A DNA stretch of 64,000 bases from JAVBMC01 sp031552845 (GCA_031552845.1 JAVBMC010000069.1:5740-69739), one strand, 5' to 3'. Positions 42,433 through 50,830 are shown, counted from the stretch's first letter. Numbers and translations are program-made. Notes: generated by a model not told the origin, from the sequence alone.

Positions 42433-43557
42433 TTAAGCTTTGCGTACGACGTTTTTAATGTATTGCGTATGAATGTGCCCGTCGGCGTGAAGGATATGAT
42501 AGCCGACGTTGAGTAGGAGTCCCAACGCAAGGAAGTCGGTTAGGATGCTTGATCCGCCCGAACTGATGAAGGGCAGCGCGAGGCCTTTCGGAGGAAAGAG
42601 TCCGGATACCACCGCCATGTTGAATGCCCCTTGAAAGACGAGCAGCAGCGTCGCCCCCAATGCCAGATAGCGTCCCAAGCGGTCGGGCGCATTGAGCGAG
42701 ATGGTGATGCCGCAGGCAAGTATCACCGCGAAGAGGACAACCATCCCGAGCGTGGCGGGCAAGCCGAGCTCTTCACCGACAATTGCAAAGATATAGTCGG
42801 TATGGGCCTCCGGCAGATATTGGTGCTTTTGCATGCTCTGGCCGAGTCCCACGCCCCAAAGTCCACCCGCTTTGAAGGCCAAGCGCGCCTGCCGAGGCTG
42901 ATGAGCTTTTTCGGATGTTGCGCTGCTGCCATCCAAGTGCGCACGGATGCGCTCCATGCGGTTTTCATTGTTCACCACCAAAACGGCTACACCGATACAT
43001 GCCGCTACAGCCAACGCGATTAAATACGGTAACGGCACCCGCCCGACCAGCAGGATGCTGCCGCCGAGAACCAACAAAACCAGCGCACATCCAAAGTCCG
43101 GCTGCGCCAGCACCGGCAAGACAAACGCCGCAGGCGCCAGACAGGCCAGCACCGCACCTTTCCAAAACTTGTTAATCGACGGCCCTAACCGCACCACCCA
43201 TACGCTGGTGACAATCACTGTCACTAATTTGGCCAGTTCGCTTGGCTGAAAGCTCACCCCTGCAACCACCAGCCAGCGATAACTGCCTTTCATAAACCTA
43301 CCGATCCCCGGCACCCACACCATCATCAACAAAATCAACATCGCGACAAACATCGGAATGATGACATACTTCTTCTTATACCAATGGTAGTCGAACTTAT
43401 AGAGGACAGCCGCCCCGATAATGCCGATGCCGAAGAACCCGAGCTGCGAAGTCCAAATACTCGCCCCGCGCGGACTGGCGGCTGACGTTAGAATCAAAAT
43501 GCCCAACCCGCACAGCAATATTACGGAAAGAATCAAACACGTTACAACTTTTCTCAC
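42433..43557 (-). CDS. FtsW/RodA/SpoVE-family peptidoglycan polymerase
   Basis: 374 residues, about ten spans. SEDS motifs: SYRWLVVAGVSFQPSELAKL, LPEAHTDYIFAIVGEELGL and PFISSGGSSILTDFLALG. The first looks more FtsW-like than RodA-like, but sequence alone does not decide. These proteins polymerise lipid II with a partner class B PBP, which is not encoded nearby. Confidence 0.9.
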   Translation of the reverse strand: MRKVVTCLILSVILLCGLGILILTSAASPRGASIWTSQLGFFGIGIIGAAVLYKFDYHWYKKKYVIIPMFVAMLILLMMVWVPGIGRFMKGSYRWLVVAGVSFQPSELAKLVTVIVTSVWVVRLGPSINKFWKGAVLACLAPAAFVLPVLAQPDFGCALVLLVLGGSILLVGRVPLPYLIALAVAACIGVAVLVVNNENRMERIRAHLDGSSATSEKAHQPRQARLAFKAGGLWGVGLGQSMQKHQYLPEAHTDYIFAIVGEELGLPATLGMVVLFAVILACGITISLNAPDRLGRYLALGATLLLVFQGAFNMAVVSGLFPPKGLALPFISSGGSSILTDFLALGLLLNVGYHILHADGHIHTQYIKNVVRKA

Positions 43558-43587
43558 GCCAACCTCCTTTCTGGATAATCACCATCA

Positions 43588-44505
43588 CTAACGCACGTCT
43601 GCGGCAGGTTCGTTCGTGCTCACCGGCACTAGCAGCTTGACCTCCGAAGTCAGGGGAATCGGCTTCGCGACACGTTCATCCACGTTGATCGGCACCAGCA
43701 GCTTCGGCAAATTCTTCAACGCCTGCTGCACGGCCGTTTTGTGCTCGGCAGCCGCCTGCGGCGTAAACGAACACTCATGCCCGACCGGACCGCCCTCGAC
43801 TTCATACAGTACATTGTTCTCGATCTTCCGCGCCAGTTCGATCTTGAACTCCGGACACGTAAACACACACGCCGCACCGCTAAACTCCACAACCAGCCCA
43901 TTTTGATTGAAGGGCTTCTCGCACGAATTCAACTCACTCCGCAACGAACGCTCAAACCGTGAACTCAACGCGCTCAATCCGTTGGTTGCATACGGCTGCA
44001 ACCCCGTTTCAACTTCCACCGTAAAAGTATCATACCGTTGCCGCTCCCGACGTACGCGGGTATACAGGCCGTTTTGGAAGGTATAGACCGAAAAAATCTT
44101 CTCTGCCCAACCGCACTTATAAACGTCGACAATCTGATACCACCCGCCCGACTTCTCCGCCAGCATCGGGAAGCCAAAAAACTCTCCGACATCCTCCCAC
44201 TTCTGGGAGGGCCGTATCCGCTGAATCCGCCACGCATTACCGCCAGAACCACCGGTGCTATCGCAAACCACTGTTTCGGCGATACCGTCGTCGTTGAAGT
44301 CAAACTTCATCGACCGTGAACCATCCACCCGCTGTTGGTTCGCAGGCAGAATCTTCGGCAGCTGGTAGCCATCCTCCGGCAGCATGCGATATGTCGGGAT
44401 TTCATCCGGCGCCTTTGCGATAGGGCACCCAACTTTCGCCGTCTCGGCTGCGCCGGCCCACAACACTGCCAGCGCAAGCCCGCCTAAAAAGTGACCCCGT
44501 TTCAT
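43588..44505 (-). CDS. Secreted protein of unknown function
   Basis: 305 residues with a signal peptide (GHFLGGLALAVLWAGAAETA). The mature part contains KFDFNDDGIAETVVCDSTGG, an EF-hand-like or FG-GAP-like calcium loop. No enzyme motif is seen. It lies between the DapL gene and the FtsW-like gene in the same direction. Confidence 0.6.
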   Translation of the reverse strand: MKRGHFLGGLALAVLWAGAAETAKVGCPIAKAPDEIPTYRMLPEDGYQLPKILPANQQRVDGSRSMKFDFNDDGIAETVVCDSTGGSGGNAWRIQRIRPSQKWEDVGEFFGFPMLAEKSGGWYQIVDVYKCGWAEKIFSVYTFQNGLYTRVRRERQRYDTFTVEVETGLQPYATNGLSALSSRFERSLRSELNSCEKPFNQNGLVVEFSGAACVFTCPEFKIELARKIENNVLYEVEGGPVGHECSFTPQAAAEHKTAVQQALKNLPKLLVPINVDERVAKPIPLTSEVKLLVPVSTNEPAADVR

Positions 44506-44506
44506 C

Positions 44507-45721
44507 TCACAGCACCTTCTTGAGGCGCTTCATCGCCTCACGGACATTCTCACGTGAATTGAACGCGCTGATGCGGATGAATCCCTCGCCGCACTTGCCG
44601 AATCCTGCGCCTGGTGTCGTCACGATCTGCGCCTCGTTCAACAGCTTGTCGAAGAACTTCCACGAATCCTGCTTCACGTTCACCCAGATATACGGACTGT
44701 TCTCGCCGCCCGTGCAAGTGTAACCAAACTTCGTCAGCGTCTCGCGGATGATCTTGGCATTGGCCAGATAATAATCCACCTGCGCCTTCGTCTGCTTCTT
44801 GCCTTCCTTTGAATAAACCGCCTCGGCTGCACGCTGCACCGGATACGACACGCCATTGAACTTCGTCGTATGACGGCGGTTCCACAATGCATGCAATGAC
44901 ACCGGCTTACCCTGCGCGGTATAAGCAATCACATCCTTCGGCACCACCGAGAACGCACAGCGCGTCCCCGTGAAACCGGCTGTCTTCGAAAAGCTGCGGA
45001 ACTCAATCGCCACCTCACGCGCGCCGGGAATCTCATAGATCGACTTCGGCAACGACGGGTCGCGCACGAATGCCTCATACGCCGCATCAAACAAAATCAG
45101 CGCCTTGTTCGCCTTCGCATACTTCACCCAAGCCGCCAGCTCCTTACGCGTCGCGGTCGCGCCCGTCGGGTTGTTCGGGAAGCACAGGTAAATTAAATCC
45201 ACCTTCTCCTTCGGCGGCGCCGGCACGAACTTGTTCTTCGGCGTAGACTCCAAATACACGAGCCCGTCATACCGCCCCGTCTTCGACGCGCCCGTGCGCC
45301 CGGCCATCACGTTGGTATCGACATACACCGGATACACCGGATCCGGCACCGCAATCACCAGCTTCTGCGCAAACAGCTCTTGGATATTCGCCGTGTCGCA
45401 CTTCGCGCCGTCCGATACGAAAATCTCATCCGCCGCGACATCCACATTCGCATAGTCATTCTTCGCAATCGCCTCACGCAGGAAGTCATACCCCTGCTCA
45501 GGCCCATACCCGCGAAAAGCCCCCTCCGTCGCCATCTCATCCACCGCCTTGTGCAGCGCCTTGATACAAGCCGGCGCGAGCGGCATCGTCACATCGCCAA
45601 TACCCAAGCGGATGACCTTCTTATCCGGATTAGCCGCGGTATAAGCCTTGATGCGCTTAGCGATCTCAGCAAACAAATAAGACGATTGTAATTTAGCGTA
45701 ATGCTCGTTGACGCGAATCAT
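44507..45721 (-). CDS. dapL: LL-diaminopimelate aminotransferase
   Basis: 404 residues from the ATG at 45721, with AAAGGAGAAGAGGC upstream. DapL features: MIRVNEHYAKLQSSYLFAEI, VIRLGIGDVTMPLAPACIKAL, CFPNNPTGATATRKELAAWV and the PLP-lysine segment SFSKTAGFTGTRCAF. It converts tetrahydrodipicolinate directly to LL-diaminopimelate in lysine and cell wall synthesis. DapL is characteristic of the PVC group, plants and some others. It overlaps the acyltransferase gene by 29 bases. Confidence 0.95.
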   Translation of the reverse strand: MIRVNEHYAKLQSSYLFAEIAKRIKAYTAANPDKKVIRLGIGDVTMPLAPACIKALHKAVDEMATEGAFRGYGPEQGYDFLREAIAKNDYANVDVAADEIFVSDGAKCDTANIQELFAQKLVIAVPDPVYPVYVDTNVMAGRTGASKTGRYDGLVYLESTPKNKFVPAPPKEKVDLIYLCFPNNPTGATATRKELAAWVKYAKANKALILFDAAYEAFVRDPSLPKSIYEIPGAREVAIEFRSFSKTAGFTGTRCAFSVVPKDVIAYTAQGKPVSLHALWNRRHTTKFNGVSYPVQRAAEAVYSKEGKKQTKAQVDYYLANAKIIRETLTKFGYTCTGGENSPYIWVNVKQDSWKFFDKLLNEAQIVTTPGAGFGKCGEGFIRISAFNSRENVREAMKRLKKVL

Positions 45722-46634
45722 GCCTCTTCTCCTTTGGTGGTGATAAAATCCAACGCTTGTTAAACCAAAACCATTGCCCCGGGTCATTACGGATCGCCTT
45801 ATCAAACCCGCTCATGACCTCCTGCGCAATCCGCTTCACCTCATCCTCCTCAGGTGCCTGCAAATCCGGATGCGCAACCCCCAACACCTCAAAATGAAAC
45901 TTCGTCCAGCCCACCCGATGCGGCGCCGCATACACCACCGGTACATTCGACGTATACGCAAACCGCCCGATCCCCTCGCCGATGTTCGCCTTACCCCCCA
46001 AGAAATCCACCGACACCCCATGATGCTTCATGCTGATATCCGCCAGAATCGCCACCGCCCCGCCCGTGCGCAGGAACTCCGTCACCCGCCGCAGCGAACT
46101 CGGCGTATTGCGCTCCACAATCTGCGTCCCATGCGTGCGCGTACGATTAATCCAAGCATTCAACAGCGGATTACGCTGCCGCGCCGAGATCGCAATCATC
46201 TTAATATCATACGTCCGACACGCAATCGCCGCCAAATCCCAGTTGCCGAAATGCGGCACCGTAATCACCGCCCCGCCGAACTTCTCAATCAACCCAATCA
46301 CTCGCGGAATCTGCGGCCCAAAATCCGGCATATTCCGATCCACCCACGCCCGGTCAAAACGGTTCGCGCGCATCATCTCAATCATGTTAAACGCCATGTT
46401 CCGCAACGACAGCCATGCAATCCGATTCACCTCCGCCTCCGGCACCTCCGCCCCGAACACTTCACGCACCCGCTCCGCCACCAGCCGCCGCTTCTTCCCG
46501 AAGCCCAGCCAGAAAACCCCCTTCATCACCACCCACGCAAAAGCAAACGCCAGCCGCAGCGGCAGTAGCCCCAACAACGTTTGCACCGTCCGTACAAACC
46601 CATATTCAACCATGTCACGGACAGAATACTTCAT
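45693..46634 (-). CDS. LpxL/HtrB-like lipid acyltransferase
   Basis: 313 residues from the ATG at 46634. The H-x4-D motif is in VPHFGNWDLAA; SISARQRNPLLNAWINR (as ISARQRN) and DISMKHHGVSVDFLGG are as in late lipid A acyltransferases. An N-terminal hydrophobic helix (LPLRLAFAFAWVVMKGVFWLG) anchors it at the inner membrane. It adds a secondary acyl chain to lipid A or a related lipid. It overlaps dapL by 29 bases. Confidence 0.85.
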   Translation of the reverse strand: MKYSVRDMVEYGFVRTVQTLLGLLPLRLAFAFAWVVMKGVFWLGFGKKRRLVAERVREVFGAEVPEAEVNRIAWLSLRNMAFNMIEMMRANRFDRAWVDRNMPDFGPQIPRVIGLIEKFGGAVITVPHFGNWDLAAIACRTYDIKMIAISARQRNPLLNAWINRTRTHGTQIVERNTPSSLRRVTEFLRTGGAVAILADISMKHHGVSVDFLGGKANIGEGIGRFAYTSNVPVVYAAPHRVGWTKFHFEVLGVAHPDLQAPEEDEVKRIAQEVMSGFDKAIRNDPGQWFWFNKRWILSPPKEKRHDSRQRALR

Positions 46635-46717
46635 GCGCCCCAAATCTAAAAAAGCCCCCAAACACCAAACAGGCCCGCGCCAAACGACGCAGGCCTGCCT
46701 ACACAAGCCGCACCGGA

Positions 46718-47197
46718 TTACTTCGTCTCGTCGTGCAACAGCGCCATGATCTTATTAATCATCTGCACCTGGTCATTATGCGACCGGATCAACGTATTAC
46801 ACACGCTGATCGCCTCCGCCGTACGCCGCAACGTCTGCGCATGCGAGACCTCCTGCTGCGTGCGCGAATCGCGCAGACTCTTCAACGTCGCTCCAAGCTC
46901 CGCCACCTGCTGCTCAGACTTCTGCAACAGCTGCCGCGTGTGGAACAACTGCGACAACACCTCGCCCGGCTCCAAATCCAAATCCGACACCCGCATTCCC
47001 TCCGGAATCGGCGCCAAGATCTGATTCCCGCACTCCGAGCACGGCACTTGCAAGCCCGCCCCGCGATAATCAATCACCAGATTATGGCCGCACACCGGAC
47101 AATCAAACACGATATCCGTCGAACGGATCTCTTCAATGCCCTCCTGCTCCGGGGTCGTATCATCCAAATCCTGAACCTCTTCAATACCTTCGCTCAT
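46718..47197 (-). CDS. Zinc-ribbon protein with coiled coil, unknown
   Basis: 159 residues. An acidic start is followed by a zinc ribbon (FDCPVCGHNLVID ... VPCSECGNQI) with CxxC-x18-CxxC spacing, then a long coiled coil (LFHTRQLLQKSEQQVAELGATL). Its role is not known; an RNA-polymerase or ribosome-associated function is possible. A similar ribbon starts the gene at the right window edge. Confidence 0.7.
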   Translation of the reverse strand: MSEGIEEVQDLDDTTPEQEGIEEIRSTDIVFDCPVCGHNLVIDYRGAGLQVPCSECGNQILAPIPEGMRVSDLDLEPGEVLSQLFHTRQLLQKSEQQVAELGATLKSLRDSRTQQEVSHAQTLRRTAEAISVCNTLIRSHNDQVQMINKIMALLHDETK

Positions 47198-47235
47198 AGC
47201 TAAACTCCTTCAGAAAACCACCCCGTTACAACGAA

Positions 47236-47272
47236 AAAAGGCGATGCCCGTCACCGGGCGCCGCCTTTTCCA
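47236..47272 (-). terminator. Intrinsic terminator of rpmB
   Basis: On the minus strand AAAAGGCG-GCGCCCG, a GTGA loop, CGGGC-A-TCGCCTTTTTT forms a long stem with a T-run, 28 bases after the rpmB stop. Confidence 0.8.
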
Positions 47273-47299
47273 AAAACACCTGCGTAAGCCTACCTCTGC

Positions 47300-47527
47300 C
47301 TACGCTTTCGTCACGGCGCCCGACTTCAAACAAGACGCGCACACCGTCATTCGACGGCTGTTCGGCCCATCCTTCACCCGCACGGAACGCAAATTCGGCA
47401 TAAAACGACGCTTCGAAATCCCGGTGGTATGCAAGCCGATACCGCCCTTATACTTCTCGAGACCATGACGGACAATCTTACATCCTGTCATCGGACCCTT
47501 ACTACAAACTTCACACACTCTCGACAT
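47300..47527 (-). CDS. rpmB: Ribosomal protein L28 (cysteine-containing form)
   Basis: 75 residues. MSRVCEVCSKGPMTGCKIV and RFMPNLRSVRV are diagnostic; CEVC and CASC provide the four cysteines of the zinc-binding form. AGGAGTTATAACT precedes the start. It is part of the large ribosomal subunit. Confidence 0.95.
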   Translation of the reverse strand: MSRVCEVCSKGPMTGCKIVRHGLEKYKGGIGLHTTGISKRRFMPNLRSVRVKDGPNSRRMTVCASCLKSGAVTKA

Positions 47528-47606
47528 AGTTATAACTCCTGAAAGGACACCATCTTATCATGAACCCCACCCCATATCAAGCCCAAAGCATATCCCCGCC
47601 CGAGTT

Positions 47607-47622
47607 TTTACATCCATGTAAA
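47607..47622. promoter_or_regulatory. TTTACAT/ATGTAAA palindrome upstream of rpmB
   Basis: A perfect palindrome, TTTACATCCATGTAAA apart from its CC centre, lies about 80 bases upstream of the rpmB start and 175 bases upstream of the transposase. It could be a regulator site for rpmB; no other copy was noticed in the window. Confidence 0.4.
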
Positions 47623-47653
47623 GTGTAAAATATCTTTTCCCTGCAGATGGGGG

Positions 47654-47697
47654 GTGCCCGGGCACGCTCTCTTTCAGGGAAGCCCCCCATGGGGGGC
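47654..47697. repeat. Two GC-rich palindromes upstream of the IS30 transposase
   Basis: GTGCCCGGGCAC (47654-47665) and GCCCCCCATGGGGGGC (47682-47697) are perfect palindromes 16 bases apart, just left of the transposase. They might be the IS target site or flanking hairpins. I could not find clear terminal inverted repeats of the IS. Confidence 0.5.
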
Positions 47698-47797
47698 GCG
47701 AAAATCTAACCGCCGGTTGAGACGTTTAGTGTTCCATCGGCGGGTCGATTTTCGTATCATTTTGATGACTAAACCAAACACCCGAAAGGAACCGCCG

Positions 47798-48676
47798 ATG
47801 GAACGCCGCCAGCATACAAAACCCCGCCGTAAGAATCAACCCTTAACTCAGCTTGACCGCCAGCGTCTTGAACAATGGCACGCAGAAGCCCGCAAGCAAG
47901 CTCCCGGACGCCGGGTGCAGGTTGCTGCGTTCTGCAAAGAAATGGCCGTGCGCTTGTGCTGTTGCACACGCACGATTCGCAATGAACTCAAACGGGGGTA
48001 CTACGCTCATCAGCTTTCGGACTTAACAACAGTTCCGGCCTATTCGTGGCACTGCGCGCAGACCTGGATCAATGCGAACAAGCTCAAACGAGGACGTAAC
48101 CCGCTTGAAAAGCAGGATAAGCAGTTCAAAATCTTCCGGGGTATCGTGATCGACCTATTGCAAAGCAGGGAGGCGCACCAGCGTTACTTCATTTATGCCG
48201 CCACCCAAATAGCCAATCAGTGCACCGGCCTTCATATCAGTGCTAAAACCGTCTATAACATGTTGATGCAAGGCCGCTTAGGCAACCTGACCCCCGAGAA
48301 AGTCCTCTTCTTCCGCAAGCCCAAACGCAAGGCTCCGCGCAAAGCCACCACCCCCCATAAAGCCAAACTCGGCCACAGTATTGACCAACGCCCGCAGCAC
48401 ATCGATCTGCGCGAAGAGTTCGGGCATTTTGAAGGCGATACCATCTGCAGCCGCCGGGGCGATAAAACCGTCATCTTCTCCTTCATCGAACGCTCCACCC
48501 GCATGCAGTTCTGCTACAAAATGTCCCGCAATACCATCAAATGCGCCCGCAAAGCCCTGCGCCTGCTGCTCAAAGACTGCCCCTACATCAAAACAATCAC
48601 TTTCGACAACGGCAGCGAGTTCTCCATGTCAAAGGGATGCTCAAACTCCTGCGCCGTCATACCCCAGGTGCCATGA
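47798..48676 (+). CDS. IS30-family transposase, N-terminal frame
   Basis: 292 codons from the ATG at 47798, which follows AAAGGAACCGCCG. The N-terminal helix-turn-helix (AFCKEMAVRLCCCTRTIRNELKRG) and the catalytic acids D (HFEGDTICSRRGD) and D (ITFDNGSEF) are IS30-type. The frame then leaves the protein at 48631 and stops at 48676, without the last catalytic E. It is continued in the -1 frame. Confidence 0.85.
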   Translation: MERRQHTKPRRKNQPLTQLDRQRLEQWHAEARKQAPGRRVQVAAFCKEMAVRLCCCTRTIRNELKRGYYAHQLSDLTTVPAYSWHCAQTWINANKLKRGRNPLEKQDKQFKIFRGIVIDLLQSREAHQRYFIYAATQIANQCTGLHISAKTVYNMLMQGRLGNLTPEKVLFFRKPKRKAPRKATTPHKAKLGHSIDQRPQHIDLREEFGHFEGDTICSRRGDKTVIFSFIERSTRMQFCYKMSRNTIKCARKALRLLLKDCPYIKTITFDNGSEFSMSKGCSNSCAVIPQVP

Positions 48677-48894
48677 GCTATTACGCCCACCCCTACAGCT
48701 CCTGGGAACGCGGCAGTAACGAAAACAACAACCGCCTCATCCGCCGCTTTGCTCCCAAAGGCAGCCGGCTAAGCCAGATCAGCCACCGCGAACTCGCCGA
48801 AGGCATTAGCTTCATCAACCAGCTTCCTCGCAAGATCTTTGACGGGCAAAGCGCTCTTGAGCTCTGGCACGCCGCTTTGCAAAAAGTCGCCTGA
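48631..48894 (+). CDS. IS30-family transposase, C-terminal frame (-1 frame continuation)
   Basis: In the -1 frame relative to the gene before, the sequence reads GMLKLLRRHTPGAMSYYAHP then SSWERGSNENNNRLIRRF, which contains the catalytic E and the usual IS30 ending. The two frames join at AAAGGGA (48631-48637), read A AAG GGA, a canonical X XXY YYZ slip site. Either a programmed frameshift makes the full enzyme or a single-base change broke it. Confidence 0.8.
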   Translation, partial: KGMLKLLRRHTPGAMSYYAHPYSSWERGSNENNNRLIRRFAPKGSRLSQISHRELAEGISFINQLPRKIFDGQSALELWHAALQKVA

Positions 48895-49214
48895 AAGTGA
48901 AATCATTTATTGCAATGAACCTTAGGTATCAAAACACCTCGCGTCTTGCGATGCGTGCAAGATTCACCTGTAGAGAGGGCATGGGTGCTACCACTTATGG
49001 AGCATCGATGGGAGCTCTCGTGGGGTATGAGTGGCAGCATCCATAGGGCATGTGTGGTAGCAGGTATGGGGTATGAGTGATAGCATCGTGGAGCTGTTGA
49101 GGGGACGTCTTCTGGGGTGTTGGTGGGACGTCGAACGTTGCTGCTCAGGGAACAAAAAGGGACGCTGGGGGTGAACCTGCGCCCTTTGAGGGATGTGTTA
49201 TTCCCGCTCTGCTG
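48895..49214. repeat. Intergenic region with degenerate GGGGTATGAGTG repeats
   Basis: No gene is supported in these 320 bases. TGGGGTATGAGTG is present twice (49021-49033, 49067-49079), each followed by GCAGCATC or ATAGCATC; related words (GGGTGCTACCAC, GGGCATGTGTGGTAGCAGG) fill 48975-49100. The pattern suggests decayed tandem or nested repeats. Confidence 0.5.
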
Positions 49215-49946
49215 TCAGTCAACCGCGCTGAGTGTCTCGGTCAAGCTGCCGATAGCGAGGTGCTTGCTGCCGTTGATGCGGTTGCGCACTTCGACTCGAT
49301 AGCGTTGCCCCACCTGCAGCTCTGTCGGAATGAGGAAGCTCAGGCGGGCGGGGTTATTATCTAGAAAGTCCGTCACACGCAGGGTTTCATCATCGGGAGT
49401 CTCCGGAATGAGCCAAACGCCTTCGTCCTCGGCGGAGAGATCGACGCGCAGGTATTTGCCATGTAACGCCGCCATCTTGCCGCGCGTAAGCTGCGTATTG
49501 ATGGTGCCACTGCGGGCGTCCTCGAAGCGTGTGGGCTTCGGAGTTTTTGCCTTGAAGTCCACCAGCTCGGCCGAGAGGTTGTCCGTGCTGATGGTGAGAT
49601 TAAGCAGTGCCTTTTTAAAGGTCATCTTCATACGGTAACGGCGTCCTTTAGGGGCGATGTCGTTGCCGTCTTTATCCATCACGCCATTGGCAAACAGATG
49701 GATGCTGCCCAGCCCCGGAATCTCCACGGCCATACCGTGCATGACTTCATCGATAATGACGTCGCCAAGGTTGTTCAGCACCGCCAGCACATCGGCCTTC
49801 GACACGGTAGTGCCGGAGACGGCAATGCGTTTGGCGAGCTTGTCGACAGGGAGCTTCTGGCCCATTTTCGTGGCGTAGATGTATTCGCCGCGTGCCTTCT
49901 GATCGGCGCATAATGCAGGCCGCTTGATGAGTGTGATCTTTGACAT
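49215..49946 (-). CDS. HU-like DNA-binding protein with DUF4469-type C-terminal domain
   Basis: 243 residues. The N-terminal 110 residues have an HU/IHF-like arrangement (VDKLAKRIAVSGTTVSKADVLAVLNNLGDVI; VEIPGLGSIHLFANGV). The C-terminal part (DNNPARLSFLIPTELQVGQRYRVEVRNRING) matches the Ig-like DUF4469 domain commonly fused to it. It probably binds DNA as a nucleoid protein. Family known from Bacteroidota and PVC bacteria. Confidence 0.75.
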   Translation of the reverse strand: MSKITLIKRPALCADQKARGEYIYATKMGQKLPVDKLAKRIAVSGTTVSKADVLAVLNNLGDVIIDEVMHGMAVEIPGLGSIHLFANGVMDKDGNDIAPKGRRYRMKMTFKKALLNLTISTDNLSAELVDFKAKTPKPTRFEDARSGTINTQLTRGKMAALHGKYLRVDLSAEDEGVWLIPETPDDETLRVTDFLDNNPARLSFLIPTELQVGQRYRVEVRNRINGSKHLAIGSLTETLSAVD

Positions 49947-50083
49947 GATGTCATTTCCTAACTGCCGCCTTGCGTATGATATTGGCAGCCGGCGGCGTCT
50001 GTCAACCCGACGCTACGGCGATTCCGAATAAACAATGCAACGCACTCGCGTCACTAGTGGATCTCCGCCTCCTGCTTTCCCCA

Positions 50084-50111
50084 TTGACTTTATCATCCAA
50101 TCTGCTAAACT
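50084..50111 (+). promoter_or_regulatory. Promoter of leader RNA copy B
   Basis: TTGACT (50084-50089), 16 bases, TAAACT (50106-50111), identical in hexamers and spacing to the promoter of copy A at 30303-30330. Confidence 0.7.
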
Positions 50112-50118
50112 GCGCCCT

Positions 50119-50192
50119 GTTGACCCCATTGGGTTACCGATCTCTGACGCTTAGACGCATATCGGAGCCCAAGCTCGGAAGGAGCCATCAAC
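50119..50192 (+). ncRNA. Structured 5' leader RNA motif, copy B (class not recognised)
   Basis: P1 is GTTGA (50119-50123) with TCAAC (50188-50192). P2 is TTGGG (50129-50133) with CCCAA (50168-50172) and an inner CCGAT (50137-50141) with ATCGG (50161-50165). P3 is GCTC (50173-50176) with GAGC (50182-50185) around GGAAG, so AAGGAG is masked. It is upstream of the PTS IIA gene, with a further 167 bases in between. Confidence 0.6.
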
Positions 50193-50270
50193 ATATAGAC
50201 TGCCCGTTTGGTCGGCGTGCAGTTCAGATGCCAGGGGAAGGTACGATGCTCATACACACGAAAGATGTAC

Positions 50271-50301
50271 ACGGGGGGAGTTTGGAGTTGCCCCCGTCTT
50301 T
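50271..50301 (+). terminator. GC hairpin between leader RNA copy B and the PTS IIA gene
   Basis: ACGGGGG (50271-50277) and CCCCCGT (50291-50297) form a 7-bp stem followed by CTTTAAAA. It is a possible weak terminator or expression platform for the leader. The U-run is short, so this is uncertain. Confidence 0.4.
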
Positions 50302-50359
50302 AAAATATGATACTCTACTCCGCTTCGAATTTGACTACGATTTGTTTTCGGGGGTTTCC

Positions 50360-50830
50360 ATGAGCACCACCACTCCTACGCCTTTTAATGATATTATCAA
50401 AAGTTCAGCCGTCCGCATTAACTTACGCGCGACGAACATGCACTACGCCATCGCCGAGCTGATTGAGGCTTTGGTTGAGGAGAAGCTGATTGCGGAGTCT
50501 GTCCGCGAACAGGTAACCCAAGCGGTTTTGAAGCGCGAAATGAGCGCCTCGACTGCTATGCCTGATGGGATTGCGCTGCCGCACGGCCGCTCCGATGTAA
50601 TAGATCATTTGATCTGTGCGATTGGCACGAGCGAAGGTTTTGACGGCGGTGCGCCTGATGGTTTGCCGACACGGATCGTGCTGCTACTCTTAGTCCCCTC
50701 GAAGGTCGGCTGTGACCACATCCATTTCTTGGCGCGCATCAGCCCGAAACTGCTGGTCGCGGAGACGTATGAGAAGGTTCTGGCCGCAACGCAACCGCAA
50801 GATATCCGTGATGCGTTAATTCAGGCTTGA
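50360..50830 (+). CDS. PTS IIA (fructose/Ntr-type) phosphocarrier protein
   Basis: 156 residues from the ATG at 50360. The phospho-acceptor His lies in GIALPHGRSDVI; ALVEEKLIAESVREQVTQAVLKREMSAST and LLLLVPSKVGCDHIHFLARIS complete the IIA fold. It is a cytoplasmic phosphocarrier; no IIB or IIC is adjacent, so a regulatory role (as in IIA-Ntr, which affects potassium transport) is likely. The ATG is weakly served (GGGGG upstream), consistent with control from the leader region. Confidence 0.85.
   Translation: MSTTTPTPFNDIIKSSAVRINLRATNMHYAIAELIEALVEEKLIAESVREQVTQAVLKREMSASTAMPDGIALPHGRSDVIDHLICAIGTSEGFDGGAPDGLPTRIVLLLLVPSKVGCDHIHFLARISPKLLVAETYEKVLAATQPQDIRDALIQA

Larger units (their letters stand above)
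47798..48894 (+). mobile_element. IS30-family insertion sequence (coding part)
   Basis: The two transposase frames together give a 365-residue DDE enzyme, the usual size for IS30. The element's ends are not resolved: the left and right flanks contain only CTTTCAGG (47670-47677) and CCTGAAAG (48890-48897) as a short inverted pair. It sits between rpmB and the HU-like gene. Confidence 0.8.

Noticed and set aside
47660..48900. Terminal inverted repeats of the IS30 element
   Set aside because: Only CTTTCAGG/CCTGAAAG and loosely similar flanks were found; not enough to set the ends.
50119..50192. Leader RNA as a c-di-AMP (ydaO) riboswitch
   Set aside because: GACCC and GGGT words and the link to a PTS IIA protein were suggestive, but the conserved ydaO core (GGTGAATC and the CCGTCAGCTAACC region) is absent.
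50108..50224. Outer stem AACTGC/GCAGTT around leader RNA copy B
   Set aside because: The left arm overlaps the predicted -10 box and would lie upstream of the transcript start; in copy A the pairing is shorter.
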